Assembly (NCBI GenBank): GCA_009982845.1
Contig: JAADKB010000004.1
Span: forward strand, 1,736,001 to 1,800,000
Direction of reading: 5' to 3'
DNA length: 64,000 nt
DNA from: Delphinella strobiligena
Lineage: Eukaryota > Ascomycota > Dothideomycetes > Dothideales > Dothioraceae
Positions 20,828 to 30,447 of this stretch are shown in pieces. The notes beneath the pieces are model-generated. The model had not been told where the DNA came from. It did no database searches and saw nothing but the letters and a program-made list of their open reading frames with translations. The first letter of the stretch is position 1, and every line of letters begins with the position of its first letter. A program made the translations under genes and the position numbers.

Positions 20828-23808
20828 TTAAATGACGCAATGCAACAGATAGCCTAAGGCAGCCGGGGTAGCACCCGACTTCGCAATGGCGTCTCGGACA
20901 TATATACGCAGGTCTGTTATGGCTGCAAAAGATAACGCCGAGTTCACGAGAGATGACCAAGGCATCGCATCTGGCACAGGCTGACCGCTGTACCTGGCAA
21001 AATCGGCATAGCGGTTATCCCCAACGCTCTGAATCAGCCTTAGTTGACTTCTGCCCAAGGACATTTCCGCCTTTTTGGTGTAATACATACACAGGTTGAT
21101 ATGCAACAGCCAAGATTTATAGTCCAGCCACACGTACATCTCAGGAGCAGGAGCTGTGAACTGAGCAAGGATCGCAGGAAGGAATGACCATTCATTCTAG
21201 CAACATGATCCTCTGGTCTAGTGAGAACGTGCCGGGTATCAGGGTTCAATAAGAACTCTTTGGCTGTATGGTGCATCAGCTGGACCACGGAAGGTCCTGC
21301 ACAACCATTAGACTCGATGGGCTTCAGAATCTCTATCAAGCCACCACAGCGACTTCTGATGCGCCTTGACTTTGTTTCCGAATCAACGAACATGTCTTCT
21401 TGCAGGGCGCATTTCCAGTGACCAACATGATCTAGTCCCTGGAAGACGCATTGCTCTGCATCCCATAGTTCTTGAAGACTGAGCGGCCAGTCTGCTCGCA
21501 GAACAATCTCAAGCATGATGTATCCCTCACGCCGGTACTGAGCCAGTATTCGATTTATGAGTGCAACATAAAGCTGCTCTAGCTCAGCTGGAAACGTTTC
21601 GAGGACCTCGCGAAGTTCCCCTAGCGAAGCTCCCTCGGTCAGCTCCTTTAGAAGCGTATCAAGTACGAACCGCACCCATAGAAACACGCCATTCGCTTGC
21701 TGGAAAATTTGTTTCTGGAGATCGTTGATACCGTCGCGAAACTGATCTGTGGCCGAAAGCAACATCTGGGACGACGCTGTATGATCTCTTAACCTAGCCC
21801 TGATGTAGAACTGCATATCTTCGGCGGTATGATCCTCCACGCGGAATTGAGGCGTATTGGTAAACTTGTCATTGAACACATTCCATGGGCGGCTCGCAAA
21901 GCATATTTTCAATCGCGTCCGAGAGCCATGCGCTTCACGTACACATGTGAGCAAGAACGAAGCGACTCTCTCTGGATCCCCATCAAATTCATCCAGAGCG
22001 TCCAGGTAAAGGATAAGCTCGAGATCTTCTTGACGTTGTCGTAAGATATGATAGAGAGCAGTCTCAAGCCTCGTTATCGTCCACTCATGGTCTCCTTGCG
22101 TTGGAAGTTGGGCTTTGAACTGCAGCAAAAGGTATGTTGATACCTTGCTCTGTTGGAGAATTTGATATAGCACAGAGCGAAGGAGGCCTTCAAAGGACTT
22201 CTGCATGAGCGTTCCACGGTGAAAGAAAAAGAAGTGGGCGACAACCGTCCCGTAAGCAGTACGTTTGCTGGCATGTCTATGATGCATGCATATATGCTTC
22301 ATGACAGTAGACTTGCCTGATCCAGGCTTTCCGTTGATCCAAAATAGGGGTGAGTCGTCTTTGAGCCATTCTTGTAACCCGGTAGAGCTTGATTGGAACA
22401 CCCATCTGAACGTTTCCTTGTGCGCAGTCTCGACAGATTCGTAACGCTCAAAATTGACATCCACAGATAGCAATTGCCTCAGCTCCAACAGCTCCTTCTG
22501 GGTAGTATTTATACTTGTGCGCTCATGTACAACACCTTTAGTGTCGATGATGGCATCACTTCCACGTCTTCTGTTGTCGTCGGAAGTAGAAGGTACGAAT
22601 GTTACTGGCTTTACGAAAGCGAGGATAGCATTGAGATCTGGTTCATCCTCAGTGAACTTGACCAAGTCCGAGTGGCTCTTGTCTACGGCGTATATTTCCT
22701 GGCTCTTCGAGTAGCCATGGATGGTCGACGCCTTATCAACGAGCACTTCAAAAGGGCCAGACCGATCCCAGATTCCTGGCTTAAATTCCTGTTGAAGCTC
22801 GTCAGTTGATGGACGCCCACCACGTCACACTAACACACCTTGGGTACTTGTGAGCGTTTGGTTTCATACACCGAGAACAGCTGCATGTCACGATGAAAGG
22901 ATACTCCCCTGAATTGCTCATCTAGATCCTTCCAGCATGCAGATTTTGTAGAAAGCTGCTGAACCAGTACTTCGTTGGGCTGTCCCTTCACCATCGGAGC
23001 AAGATGAGATGTCCGCATTCCTCGATTAGGCACGCCGAATAGAAAAATGTGTCTGATTTTCGATAGAAGTGCAATATCTCTATCGTCACTCCTTGCCATC
23101 TGCACGAGCGCTTGCTTGAGTATAACTCCGCCTAGGCTGTGCCCAAGAAAGATCATAGGCCTAGCTGAAGGGGTGGTACATCCGATGGATCTCAGTTTCG
23201 CGGTAAGTGTTATTGCGATATCATCAATGTTCTGGAACGATTGACTTCCAGCGAGCTGAGTGTCATATCCGTAGATAATGCAGCGCATGCCATGACGTAT
23301 TTGGGGTAATCTATCCCGTACCCACATGAAGTCCGATGCTGTGTCACGAGCCTTCCATGAGCCAAAAGGGTGGGATGCCAGGCCCGAGATTGCGAAGCAA
23401 CTATACATGGTTCATGTGAGTCCATTTAATCACGAGCTTGGCTTCTTACTCTGTTTCGTGCTGTTCATTGAGTACCTCATTGAGTACCTCATTGAGGACC
23501 GTAAAGCCAAGAAAGTGGACATCTATGATGATGTTGTTCGGGAGACCTGTAATTCCTCGAGGGAAGCTCCATTCCTTTCGACCTTCAACGAGCTCTCGTG
23601 GCGTGTTGGGAAAGCCAACGGTTGCGACCTTTGTCGGAGGTCGTTCGTATGACTCCACGCTTGATGCTAGCAAGAACACCCTGATCTGGTCTATTGTTCC
23701 GTCGAAAGATAAGATGCGATACAGGAGTCTGGGAAGGTCGTGCTCTCGAACAAAGCTTGGTATAAGTCGCACGCGGAACGTTCTTCGCTCCTTCGCCGCC
23801 ATGATCAT
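20828..23808 (-). CDS. NLR-like protein: leader, alpha/beta hydrolase, NACHT NTPase
   Basis: STAND-type signalling protein; such fungal NLRs act in non-self recognition and cell death. Minus-strand exons 23808-23450, 23400-22839, then 22788 on. The leader (1-119) starts ERRTFRVRLIP and ends HFLGFTVLNE. A 49-bp intron splitting an Asp codon (GA|T) leads into the hydrolase: AISGLASHPFGSW, then the nucleophile elbow FLGHSLGGVILKQAL. The NACHT domain follows: Walker A INGKPGSGKST at about 458-468, Walker B LILYLDALDEFDGD, then FASRPWNVF. Downstream comes a winged-helix-like region (VQLMHHTAKEFLL). Near 21175 the frame must shift. A 44-bp intron (21161-21204) would do it, giving 945 residues to the TAA at 20828, but it would delete the family-like NGHSFL; a one-base deletion fits equally well. 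Without either, the frame ends at 21040 (889 residues). Confidence 0.75.
23467..23496 (-). repeat. 12-bp direct duplication in NLR leader exon
   Basis: The 12-mer attgagtacctc occurs twice in tandem plus a half copy. In the NLR frame it encodes NEVL-NEVL-NE. It adds four residues without breaking the frame and lies close to the donor site of the first intron. Confidence 0.9.
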
Positions 23809-24560
23809 TTGAAGTGGTTCCTTTCAGGCGACAGAAGCTGGAGAGAGGGGTTATCAGGCTGACACCATACAGTACGTAGCCTGTCATTCACGTGGCAGCT
23901 ACAATATCAGAATCATTGTATGATTGGACGCCTTCTGCGCCTCAAACCATTTCACGCATGAAGACCTGAGCATACGGTAGCCTTTCAAATTCATATTCAT
24001 CTCGTGGCTTCGATGCATCTTGCAGCTATTGGCAGATTAAGTAAAGAGCAATAGACCGTGATTCAGGTACGGGTGAGGCAAAGGAAAGAGCGCAAATTGA
24101 AAGACCGCACCTTCGGCTCCCGGAGCATCAACTCGGCCGCTCCGAGACTCCCGATATACCATTTTCTCAACCCAATTTCCACATCAGTGCAACGAACGAT
24201 CAGAAACCCTTTTCGATCAGCAGATGTGTAGCACAGTCTTCAACCTCGCTCGCATAGAGGTAAGCTCTCCATATAACCAAGAGTCGCTAAGCTCCGCAAG
24301 CGGGATCCTGCGGATTGTGCGGATCATGTCCAATACCCTAAACACGATGGCCCAGTGGTGTGAGAAGACGCGTGACAGGCTATCGAAGTAGAAAACTCGA
24401 GTATAAGTATAGCAAGATCCCGCATTGGTCGCGGGGTATGTTCGACATTTAAGAACAAAAGGTGATGCTACGGGATCCATCGATAGCCCCCTCTCTGAAC
24501 CCGTATCTGCCAAACTATCACGTCGGCGATCGATATCGAAAGCATTGCCAACGACAAAAG
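23809..24560. other. Intergenic, divergent promoters
   Basis: Separates the diverging NLR-like and SnoaL-like genes. Small frames (23585-23887, 24217-24600) look non-coding. No TATA box assigned. Confidence 0.55.
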
Positions 24561-25359
24561 ATGACTTCGCCATATGACCCTCAACCCATAACTTACTCAC
24601 ATCTGAACGGCACTCAGCAGGAGCTTCTCGACCGGTTCGCTGTCTCTGAGGTCTGCAAGGGATGGCCTGTGTATCGCGATAGTTCGGAATGGGTGAATTA
24701 CCGCTCCATGTTCACAGATGAGGCACGCATCTGGACAAGTACGAAAGACCTTTGCACCATTATACCAATCTTCAAATTATGACTCCCCATGACCAAAAGA
24801 ATGAAATCAAAATGCAGCAACTGACACTCCACTCCTCCCAGCCTCGAGCAGCGGCTGCAAAATCGACGATTTCATCCACCTCTCCAAAGAAGCCAAAAAC
24901 AGGGGCCAGCTAATAACACACCGCGAATGCGGCACTCTAGTAGATCTGAACCCATCAACAGACCGCGCAATTGGCAAGATGAAATCGACAATAAGCCAAC
25001 GCTTCTCGCACAAGGGGATCCCCTACGACATCGACAGCGACTGCGAATTCATTTTCTTCTGCGTGCGTACACCGACCGAGGGCTGGAAAGTGCAATGGAA
25101 GAAAGTCTTCTACATCAAGGATAAATTGGTGATTGTGGGTGTGCCTACGCCCGGAGTCACGGAGACAATGGCACGGTTGTTTAACAAGGAGAGCTTGGAT
25201 AAACATTCACGTGGCTATCAGTATTTGGCTGTTGCGCAGGCGAGCGTGGGTCATAAGATTGAGAATAAGCTTCCTACTTGGTCGAACAACTTCTACAAGA
25301 GGATGTACGATGCTATGCATGACTGGCTCGAGGGCGACGAGGTTGACCTTTTCTGGTAA
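24561..25359 (+). CDS. SnoaL-like (NTF2-fold) protein
   Basis: Exons 24561-24738 and 24842-25359, joined by a 103-bp intron (GTACGA...CCCAG), give 231 residues. The N-terminus LLDRFAVSEVCKGWPVYRDSSEW with MFTDEARIWT, followed by IDDFIHLSKEAKNRGQLITHRE, is typical of fungal SnoaL-like proteins, which have an alpha+beta barrel with a small ligand pocket. The C-terminal half has the expected strands (CEFIFFCVR, WKVQWKKVFYIKDKLVIVGV) and a Trp-ended tail (DEVDLFW). There is no signal peptide, so it is probably cytosolic. Family members include polyketide cyclases and dehydratases, but many have no known reaction, and no catalytic residues can be assigned here. The start at 24561 (MTSPYDPQP) is preferred over the in-frame ATG at 24462, whose extra residues look like leader. 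Confidence 0.8.
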
Positions 25360-25680
25360 CGAGGCGGACTAGAAAGTATAGAAAATCAGTCAAATCAAAC
25401 ATGACGTGAGGCTTGACGGCCCATTCTAACAAAAGCCATTCATGATGGTAAAGTGATCCTGGAGTCATCACACGAAGTAAAGAAGGCAAAAACAGCATGT
25501 GAGGAGTATTCTTCCATTTCGATCAAGACCGGTGTCATGATCCGTTCTGTATGGTTCAGCATCCTCAAAATTGAGGTTGTGTCATCACATCAACGCCATA
25601 ACTCCGTCGCAGGCAAACCCAAGATATGCACTCTCTTCCGTTCGTTCATTGATGCTTGCTTGGAAACACATCTTTCTCTT
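25360..25680. other. Short convergent intergenic region
   Basis: About 320 bp between the 3' ends of the SnoaL-like and Did2 genes. Nothing seen. Confidence 0.6.
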
Positions 25681-26522
25681 CTAGGACCTGAGCGCCCTCA
25701 ATCTCTCACCAAGGCCATCTTCCTCGACCTCGGTGGGACCAGTTCTCTGAGGAGCAGCCTGGGCTGGCGTAGCACTAGCCATCTCCTGGTTGAGCTCAAC
25801 ACCAGCTTCATCGGCAACTTGACTCATCAGGCGATCGACATCCTCTTGCGGAGTTCCAACAGCAGTGGCACTGCTGGTGGCATTTTCGTAGTAGCCGGTC
25901 GCGACATCCAAGTCTTCGAACTGCGTTTCAAAGCGGTCCATTACTGCGGAGATCTAGTCGGGTTGTGTCAGCCATATGGTCGACAAAGACGAGGGAGGAG
26001 CATGGACGGACCTTTTCTAGATCCATGGCTTTCATGGCAGAGTCCATTCCTTTGACTACATTGGTCATAGATCCCGTCACCTGCCTCATGGTGACTGCCG
26101 TCTGCACTCTCGAGGACACGGCATCGATACGGGAAGCCAGGCGCAGGAGATTGAGTTTCTCGTTTTGTTTTCGGATGGCATTCTGAGCATAGATTTTGGC
26201 GATATCGCCGTGGTTCTGCTGAATCGCCTAGGATAGGTGTACTGCATTAGTTTAATGCTGGTTGTGCTTGTTTAGGATGCCACGGATCATGTGCTCATTT
26301 GAACAAGTAGAAAGATATGGAAGCAGAGCAAGACGAGTCATTCACCTTCTTCAGCTTTGCCTTTTCGGCAGTCTCATCTTTGCCGGCCTTGGCTGCTTGT
26401 CTGTTCAGTTGCTTTGCGGTGAACTGTATACCTTGTCAGCTCGTGTCTGATCCATAACTTGTTGCCTTGGTTGTGCCTCGGTCTACCTTCAGATTGAAGA
26501 GAGCCTTTTCAAGGCCTGACAT
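25681..26522 (-). CDS. DID2: ESCRT-III-associated protein Did2/Vps46 (CHMP1)
   Basis: Endosomal ESCRT-III subunit that recruits the Vps4 ATPase during multivesicular body formation. Minus-strand exons 26522-26487, 26423-26346, 26227-26012 and 25953-25681 give 200 residues, the normal length. It starts MSGLEKALFNLK, continues with a basic helix (FTAKQLNRQAAKAGKDE) and AIQQNHGDIAKIYAQNAIRKQ, then the highly conserved SSRVQTAVTMRQVTGSM and VVKGMDSAMKAMDLEK. The C-terminus has DRFETQFEDLDVATGY and ends GLGERLRALRS, the MIM1 motif that binds the Vps4 MIT domain. Introns are 63, 118 and 58 bp, all phase 0. The first exon encodes only 12 residues. Family assignment is firm and the copy looks functional. 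Confidence 0.95.
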
Positions 26523-27142
26523 GTTGAATCCTTTGTTTCATGCAATCCGCAAGAGTAAGTTATGAGGTGTTGCTTAGTGATGGAGAATCGGAAGTGTCTT
26601 GCGTCTGCTGTCCCACCTTCATGAGATTGGCACGATTGGGTGTCGGCGGCGGTGATTGTGGGGTTCTTGGCGGGGCGTCATCGTCACATGCGCTGTCGTC
26701 GCATTCCATTTCCGGCAGGCACATTTATTATTGAGCTTGGTCAATGGACACAGCAATTCCTAATAATCATTGTGCCGCTAGAATAAGTGACGACTGTTCC
26801 CATCACGATGGAGCAGTGTTGGTAGTGTCTTGTATCAAAGTCTGGTAAAGCCCGTCCCTTCCGAGCACTTTTCAGATGAATAAAAAGATAGCCTTAAACT
26901 CTGCCCGAATGCGGAGCCCTAGAAGCAACCTTCCTGTGTCTGTATATCATTCCAGGGTATCAATTGTGACCATAATCGCGCCTGACGCCCGTTCGCCTTC
27001 CCATGCAGCACCGGCCAAGCAACCAACCCAAAAGTAGCCATCGTTTTTCGGAACGCCTCTCTAAGCAGAAAGTCGCGCCGCAGTACGCCTCTTCCAACAT
27101 CAAGTCGTCGCGCTTATTGTGCCATTCCCTGCGCGGCGCCTC
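26523..27142. other. Intergenic
   Basis: Holds the Did2 promoter and the 3' side of the NC2 beta gene. ORF 27003-27287 overlaps the NC2 beta terminal exon on the opposite strand and is not credible. Nothing else seen. Confidence 0.6.
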
Positions 27143-27792
27143 CTACTCATTCGAAGGCCCGGCGTTGAACTTCTCCGTCGCACTTGCAAAGAGGGCCTGC
27201 TGCTGCGCTAATAACTCTTCCTCGGTCAAGCCAGACTGGTCGATTTTGCTTTGCTTCTTTTCTCGGCTCTGCATGACATCCCGTTAGTCAGTCTTCCCCC
27301 CTATTATCATGAACGACATGAAACTCACCGCTTGTGTCTGTTTGAACTGCTGTGCGACCTCCAGGAGATCCGGTACATACTCTGCAAAGCCCAGCTCTTC
27401 CAGCGCCTTGGTGATGTGTTCGCATGCAATCGTCTTTTTCGCATCTTTCTCAGCAATCTCATTGGCTTCCGACGATATCATGGTGATGAACTCGACACAA
27501 CATTCGATCAAGAGGTCGCGACTGTCCTTTGCGAAAGTCATGCCATCATAGTTGACTACCGCATTCGGGTTTGGTGGTTGGGGCGCAAGAATCTCGCCGA
27601 TGATTTTCTGTACCGTAGCTATGCGATTCGTCAGGCTCGTCATGCTGATATGGTTGGTGTAAAATGACTGAATATTTACCTCTTGGTAGAGAGAGATCAT
27701 CGTTGTCTGTGACTCCAGGTCAGCACGTCGTCCTTTTGTTTTCGATCTAGAACTGCACAATTAGGCTCACTTCCGAATTCCTTGTCAGACAT
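27143..27792 (-). CDS. NCB2: NC2 beta / Dr1, TBP-binding histone-fold repressor subunit
   Basis: Beta subunit of negative cofactor 2, which with NC2 alpha binds TBP on promoter DNA and controls preinitiation complex assembly. Minus-strand exons 27792-27771, 27706-27680, 27618-27329 and 27268-27143 give 154 residues. Spliced exons 1-3 read MSDKEFGNNDDLSLPRATV, then the H2B-like histone fold: QKIIGEILAP, then SRDLLIECCVEFITMISSEA and AEKDAKKTIACEHITKALEELGF. The last exon gives a Gln/Glu-rich helix (EEELLAQQQALFASATEKF). All introns are 58-64 bp. The tiny first two exons (22 and 27 nt) would be missed by simple ORF finding. Family assignment is firm; the symbol follows the yeast gene. Confidence 0.93.
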
Positions 27793-28943
27793 ATTGTTGC
27801 ACTGGTCGTGATTTGATATCAAGATGAGGTATCTTGAAGCGAAGTGACATCGAAATATAATATAATGCAGCGGCCAAGACCAGCTTCGCGACGCGGGACA
27901 TGCTCGACTTTATGTCTTCCCACGGCAGCGCGCAATCAACGGCGCCAACTTAAGTTGACAAACACCCGCCTGCACGTCCCCGGGAAGTGCCGCCAAGCCC
28001 TTGAAATTCTTCTACAAAACTGGAGCTTCACCTGAACTTTTTTCTTTTTCATAACAACAACACCGCCAACAACGCTGTCCTTGATCAGATGCTATCAAGG
28101 AAAGCGCTCTAGTTTCACTGGTATGTCACATCATTGCTCTCTCCCATCCCCTTACCTTTTCAAAGATGAACAATCGTGTCGCCCCTATCGGATTTCTAAA
28201 TTCTGTCGATTACACTGTCCAAAGCCAAACGGACCGACTGAGAAAATATCACAATCACTTCTTGCAATCATCGGACTTCAATCGCAAGTACTTTGCTGAC
28301 CATTCGTTTGCAGATTTGCGATGTTGCTTGTTGCTTTATGCGACTGAAATAGACTCAACGGCGCGCACTTATCATGCCGTTTGACAACAGATGGATTCAT
28401 GTCGTCGTCTGACTTAAGAGAATCATCGCGTGCAGTTTCTTTAAAGGGTTTGCTGTATTGCTTGCGCTCATTCCATGCTAGACCGGCCTTCGTTCTTTCG
28501 CAATTGTCTCCCGCTCACCAGCCATGACTCCGACGGCATCCACATGCTGTGTGCTCTCAAACTGTCGCTGATTCGACCCAGCAAGGTTCCTCAACTTCAA
28601 TTTCACCTTACTTCACAGTCGTCACCTCGAGGATGTAAATCATGACTCAGCTACTACTCAGCTAGCAATTGCCTAGCATGGCTTGTTCTGGATTCCTCAA
28701 GATGACCAGCCCTGCAAGGTACATTGATACATTGATACATTTGCATTGGTAAGCGATATCAATCTCATTCTTTCAATTCCCATTGCTTATGATGCTACCT
28801 AACATTCCATGCTAAACCTGAAGGGTTAAACCAATGTAGCTAAAAATGTATTACTTTTCATCTTTCGACTGAAGCACTCCAAAATATTCACACTGTTGAC
28901 TCAATTTTCTGATGATCTATTGCTAATCAGTTCGATGAACAGA
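27793..28943. other. Intergenic, about 1.15 kb, one small ORF
   Basis: Promoter side of NC2 beta and 3' side of the SDR gene. It holds the uncertain small frame at 28166-28384. A short duplication, acattgat twice, is at about 28721-28737. Otherwise nothing seen. Confidence 0.5.
28166..28384 (+). CDS. Uncertain small ORF
   Basis: 72 residues, start context AAAGATGA after a pyrimidine-rich leader, which would fit a fungal gene. The first 45 residues (APIGFLNSVDYTVQSQTDRL, then RKYHNHFLQ) have a plausible amphipathic composition. I do not recognise a family and there is no domain evidence. The frame may continue by splicing near its end. It could be a small gene diverging from NC2 beta, or chance. 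Confidence 0.25.
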   Translation: MNNRVAPIGFLNSVDYTVQSQTDRLRKYHNHFLQSSDFNRKYFADHSFADLRCCLLLYATEIDSTARTYHAV

Positions 28944-29870
28944 TTATGAGTCCTGGAAGGCAGAAAGCTTCGCATCGTCCCAACTCAAGAACTTGCCGCT
29001 CAGGTCCTTTGGCGCATCCACGGCCAGCTTGGCCATGACATTACCAGGCTGGTCTGGTCTCAACAAACCTCCTGTCTCCTTCAGTTCCTTGAACTTGGCC
29101 GCGTCCTTATCGTCCATATTTCCACTGTGGGTGTTGCGGATGCTGACTTGCATGTCGGTGTCCACGACACCTGGGCGGATGGATACGGTTGTCACCTCCT
29201 TCTCTTCAACAGCGAGGGTGGCTGCGAGGTGATTGAGGGCTGCTTTCGACGCTCCATAGGCACCCCATGTCGCGTAGTTACCTGTCGCTGCGCCCGAAGA
29301 GCACAGGACTATCCTGCCTTGACTGGCGCGGAGCTGGGGAAGGCATGCTTTGATCTGGGAGGGGAAAAAGGTGTCAACACTGTCCTCGTCCAACACGATT
29401 GACATGGCTGTGCCATCAAGAGGCGGACAAGGAATGCTAAGAGCAGGACTAGGAATATACATACTATGCCAACAGCTGAAAAGACATTAATATCAAACAA
29501 GCGTCTCCAATCCTCAACTTCAACGTCGCTGATTTTTTTGACTGGTTCCAGTACGCCGTGATTGACAATCAAGCCATCGAGTCTGCCGAACTTGGTCTTG
29601 ACCGCCTCGGCCGCCTTTGATCCCAGCGAGAAGTCCGAAAGGTCTCCTACGAGGATCTCGACCTGTGAGGGGTACTCTTGCCGAAGCTTTTCAAGTGGGC
29701 CTTGGCTGCGTGCAATGGCGAGGATTTTGTGCTGATTGGAGAGAAGGTGGTGCGAGATTGCTAGCCCAATGCCTGCAAGACTAGTGTTAAGTCTGATATC
29801 TCGGGGATGATAGATATGCGATAATACCTCGAGAGGCTCCGGTTACGACTATCACTTTGCTGGCAACCAT
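28944..29870 (-). CDS. Short-chain dehydrogenase/reductase, IRC24/benzil reductase-like
   Basis: NAD(P)H-dependent carbonyl reductase of the classical SDR fold. Minus-strand exons 29870-29828, 29772-29465 and 29354-28944 (introns 55 and 110 bp) give 253 residues. The cofactor motif TGASRGIG spans the first splice junction (SR|GIG). The catalytic set is present: NHGVLEPV, then the active-site Ser in IVLCSSGAATG and YxxxK as YGASK. PGVVDTDM after the active site matches the SDR substrate-loop region. The pattern LDGLIVNHGVLEPVKKIS closely follows the yeast IRC24 (YIR036C) group, whose members reduce benzil-like diketones. The donor GTATGT at 29464 was chosen to give FSAVGIIKACLPQL; the longer open frame through it is fortuitous. 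No signal peptide, so cytosolic. Confidence 0.9.
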
Positions 29871-30447
29871 TGTGCCGTGTTCGCTGCTGGTGATGTTGTC
29901 GTTGACGGACGTGTTGATACCGTACCTTACTTGCACGAAAATTTAGAGCTTCAATCCCGACGCTAAGAAAGTCCCCACTCGTGCCCCGCACATGTCATAG
30001 CATGAGTTCTGACGACCAACCAATTAACTCAGCACCCTTTTGCTTGTTATTTACGGCTTCTGCCTCCTACCATCCCTCTGACTTTTCAAGTTCTTGCCGT
30101 AAGCCTCTTGAACACTTCGATATTGTCATCCGCCAATACTTGGATCGGGCTTGGCTTCCGTACGACAGTCATGATGACCTATCCGACCATTAGAGTAGAT
30201 ATGATGTGGATACTGTAGGTTTGATCGAGCCAGACTAAGGCTGCATCGCATAATTGATTGGAGCGTCTCTGTAGTCATTGTCTGCCTGGTTCGCGCGTGA
30301 TGTCTATTCTGTCTAGCCCTGTACTTCTACTTGCCCCTTCTTCTTTCTCTTCTTCTACTACTTCTCCACTAATACAAGGACTCATCTCGCAAAAATACAA
30401 GCCCCGTTCCCTATTGAAGTTTATGTAGATCTGGCGAAGCAAGGACA
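29871..30447. other. Divergent promoter region
   Basis: Separates the SDR and the coiled-coil protein gene. Contains a CT-rich tract at about 30330-30365, as is common upstream of fungal genes. No gene seen. Confidence 0.6.

Noticed and set aside
23446..23808. Treating the 120-residue ORF as a separate small gene
   Set aside because: A 49-bp intron joins it in phase to the hydrolase exon, and the same arrangement occurs at 61807-62459.
25453..26055. 200-residue plus-strand ORF
   Set aside because: Antisense to Did2, which is a firm assignment.
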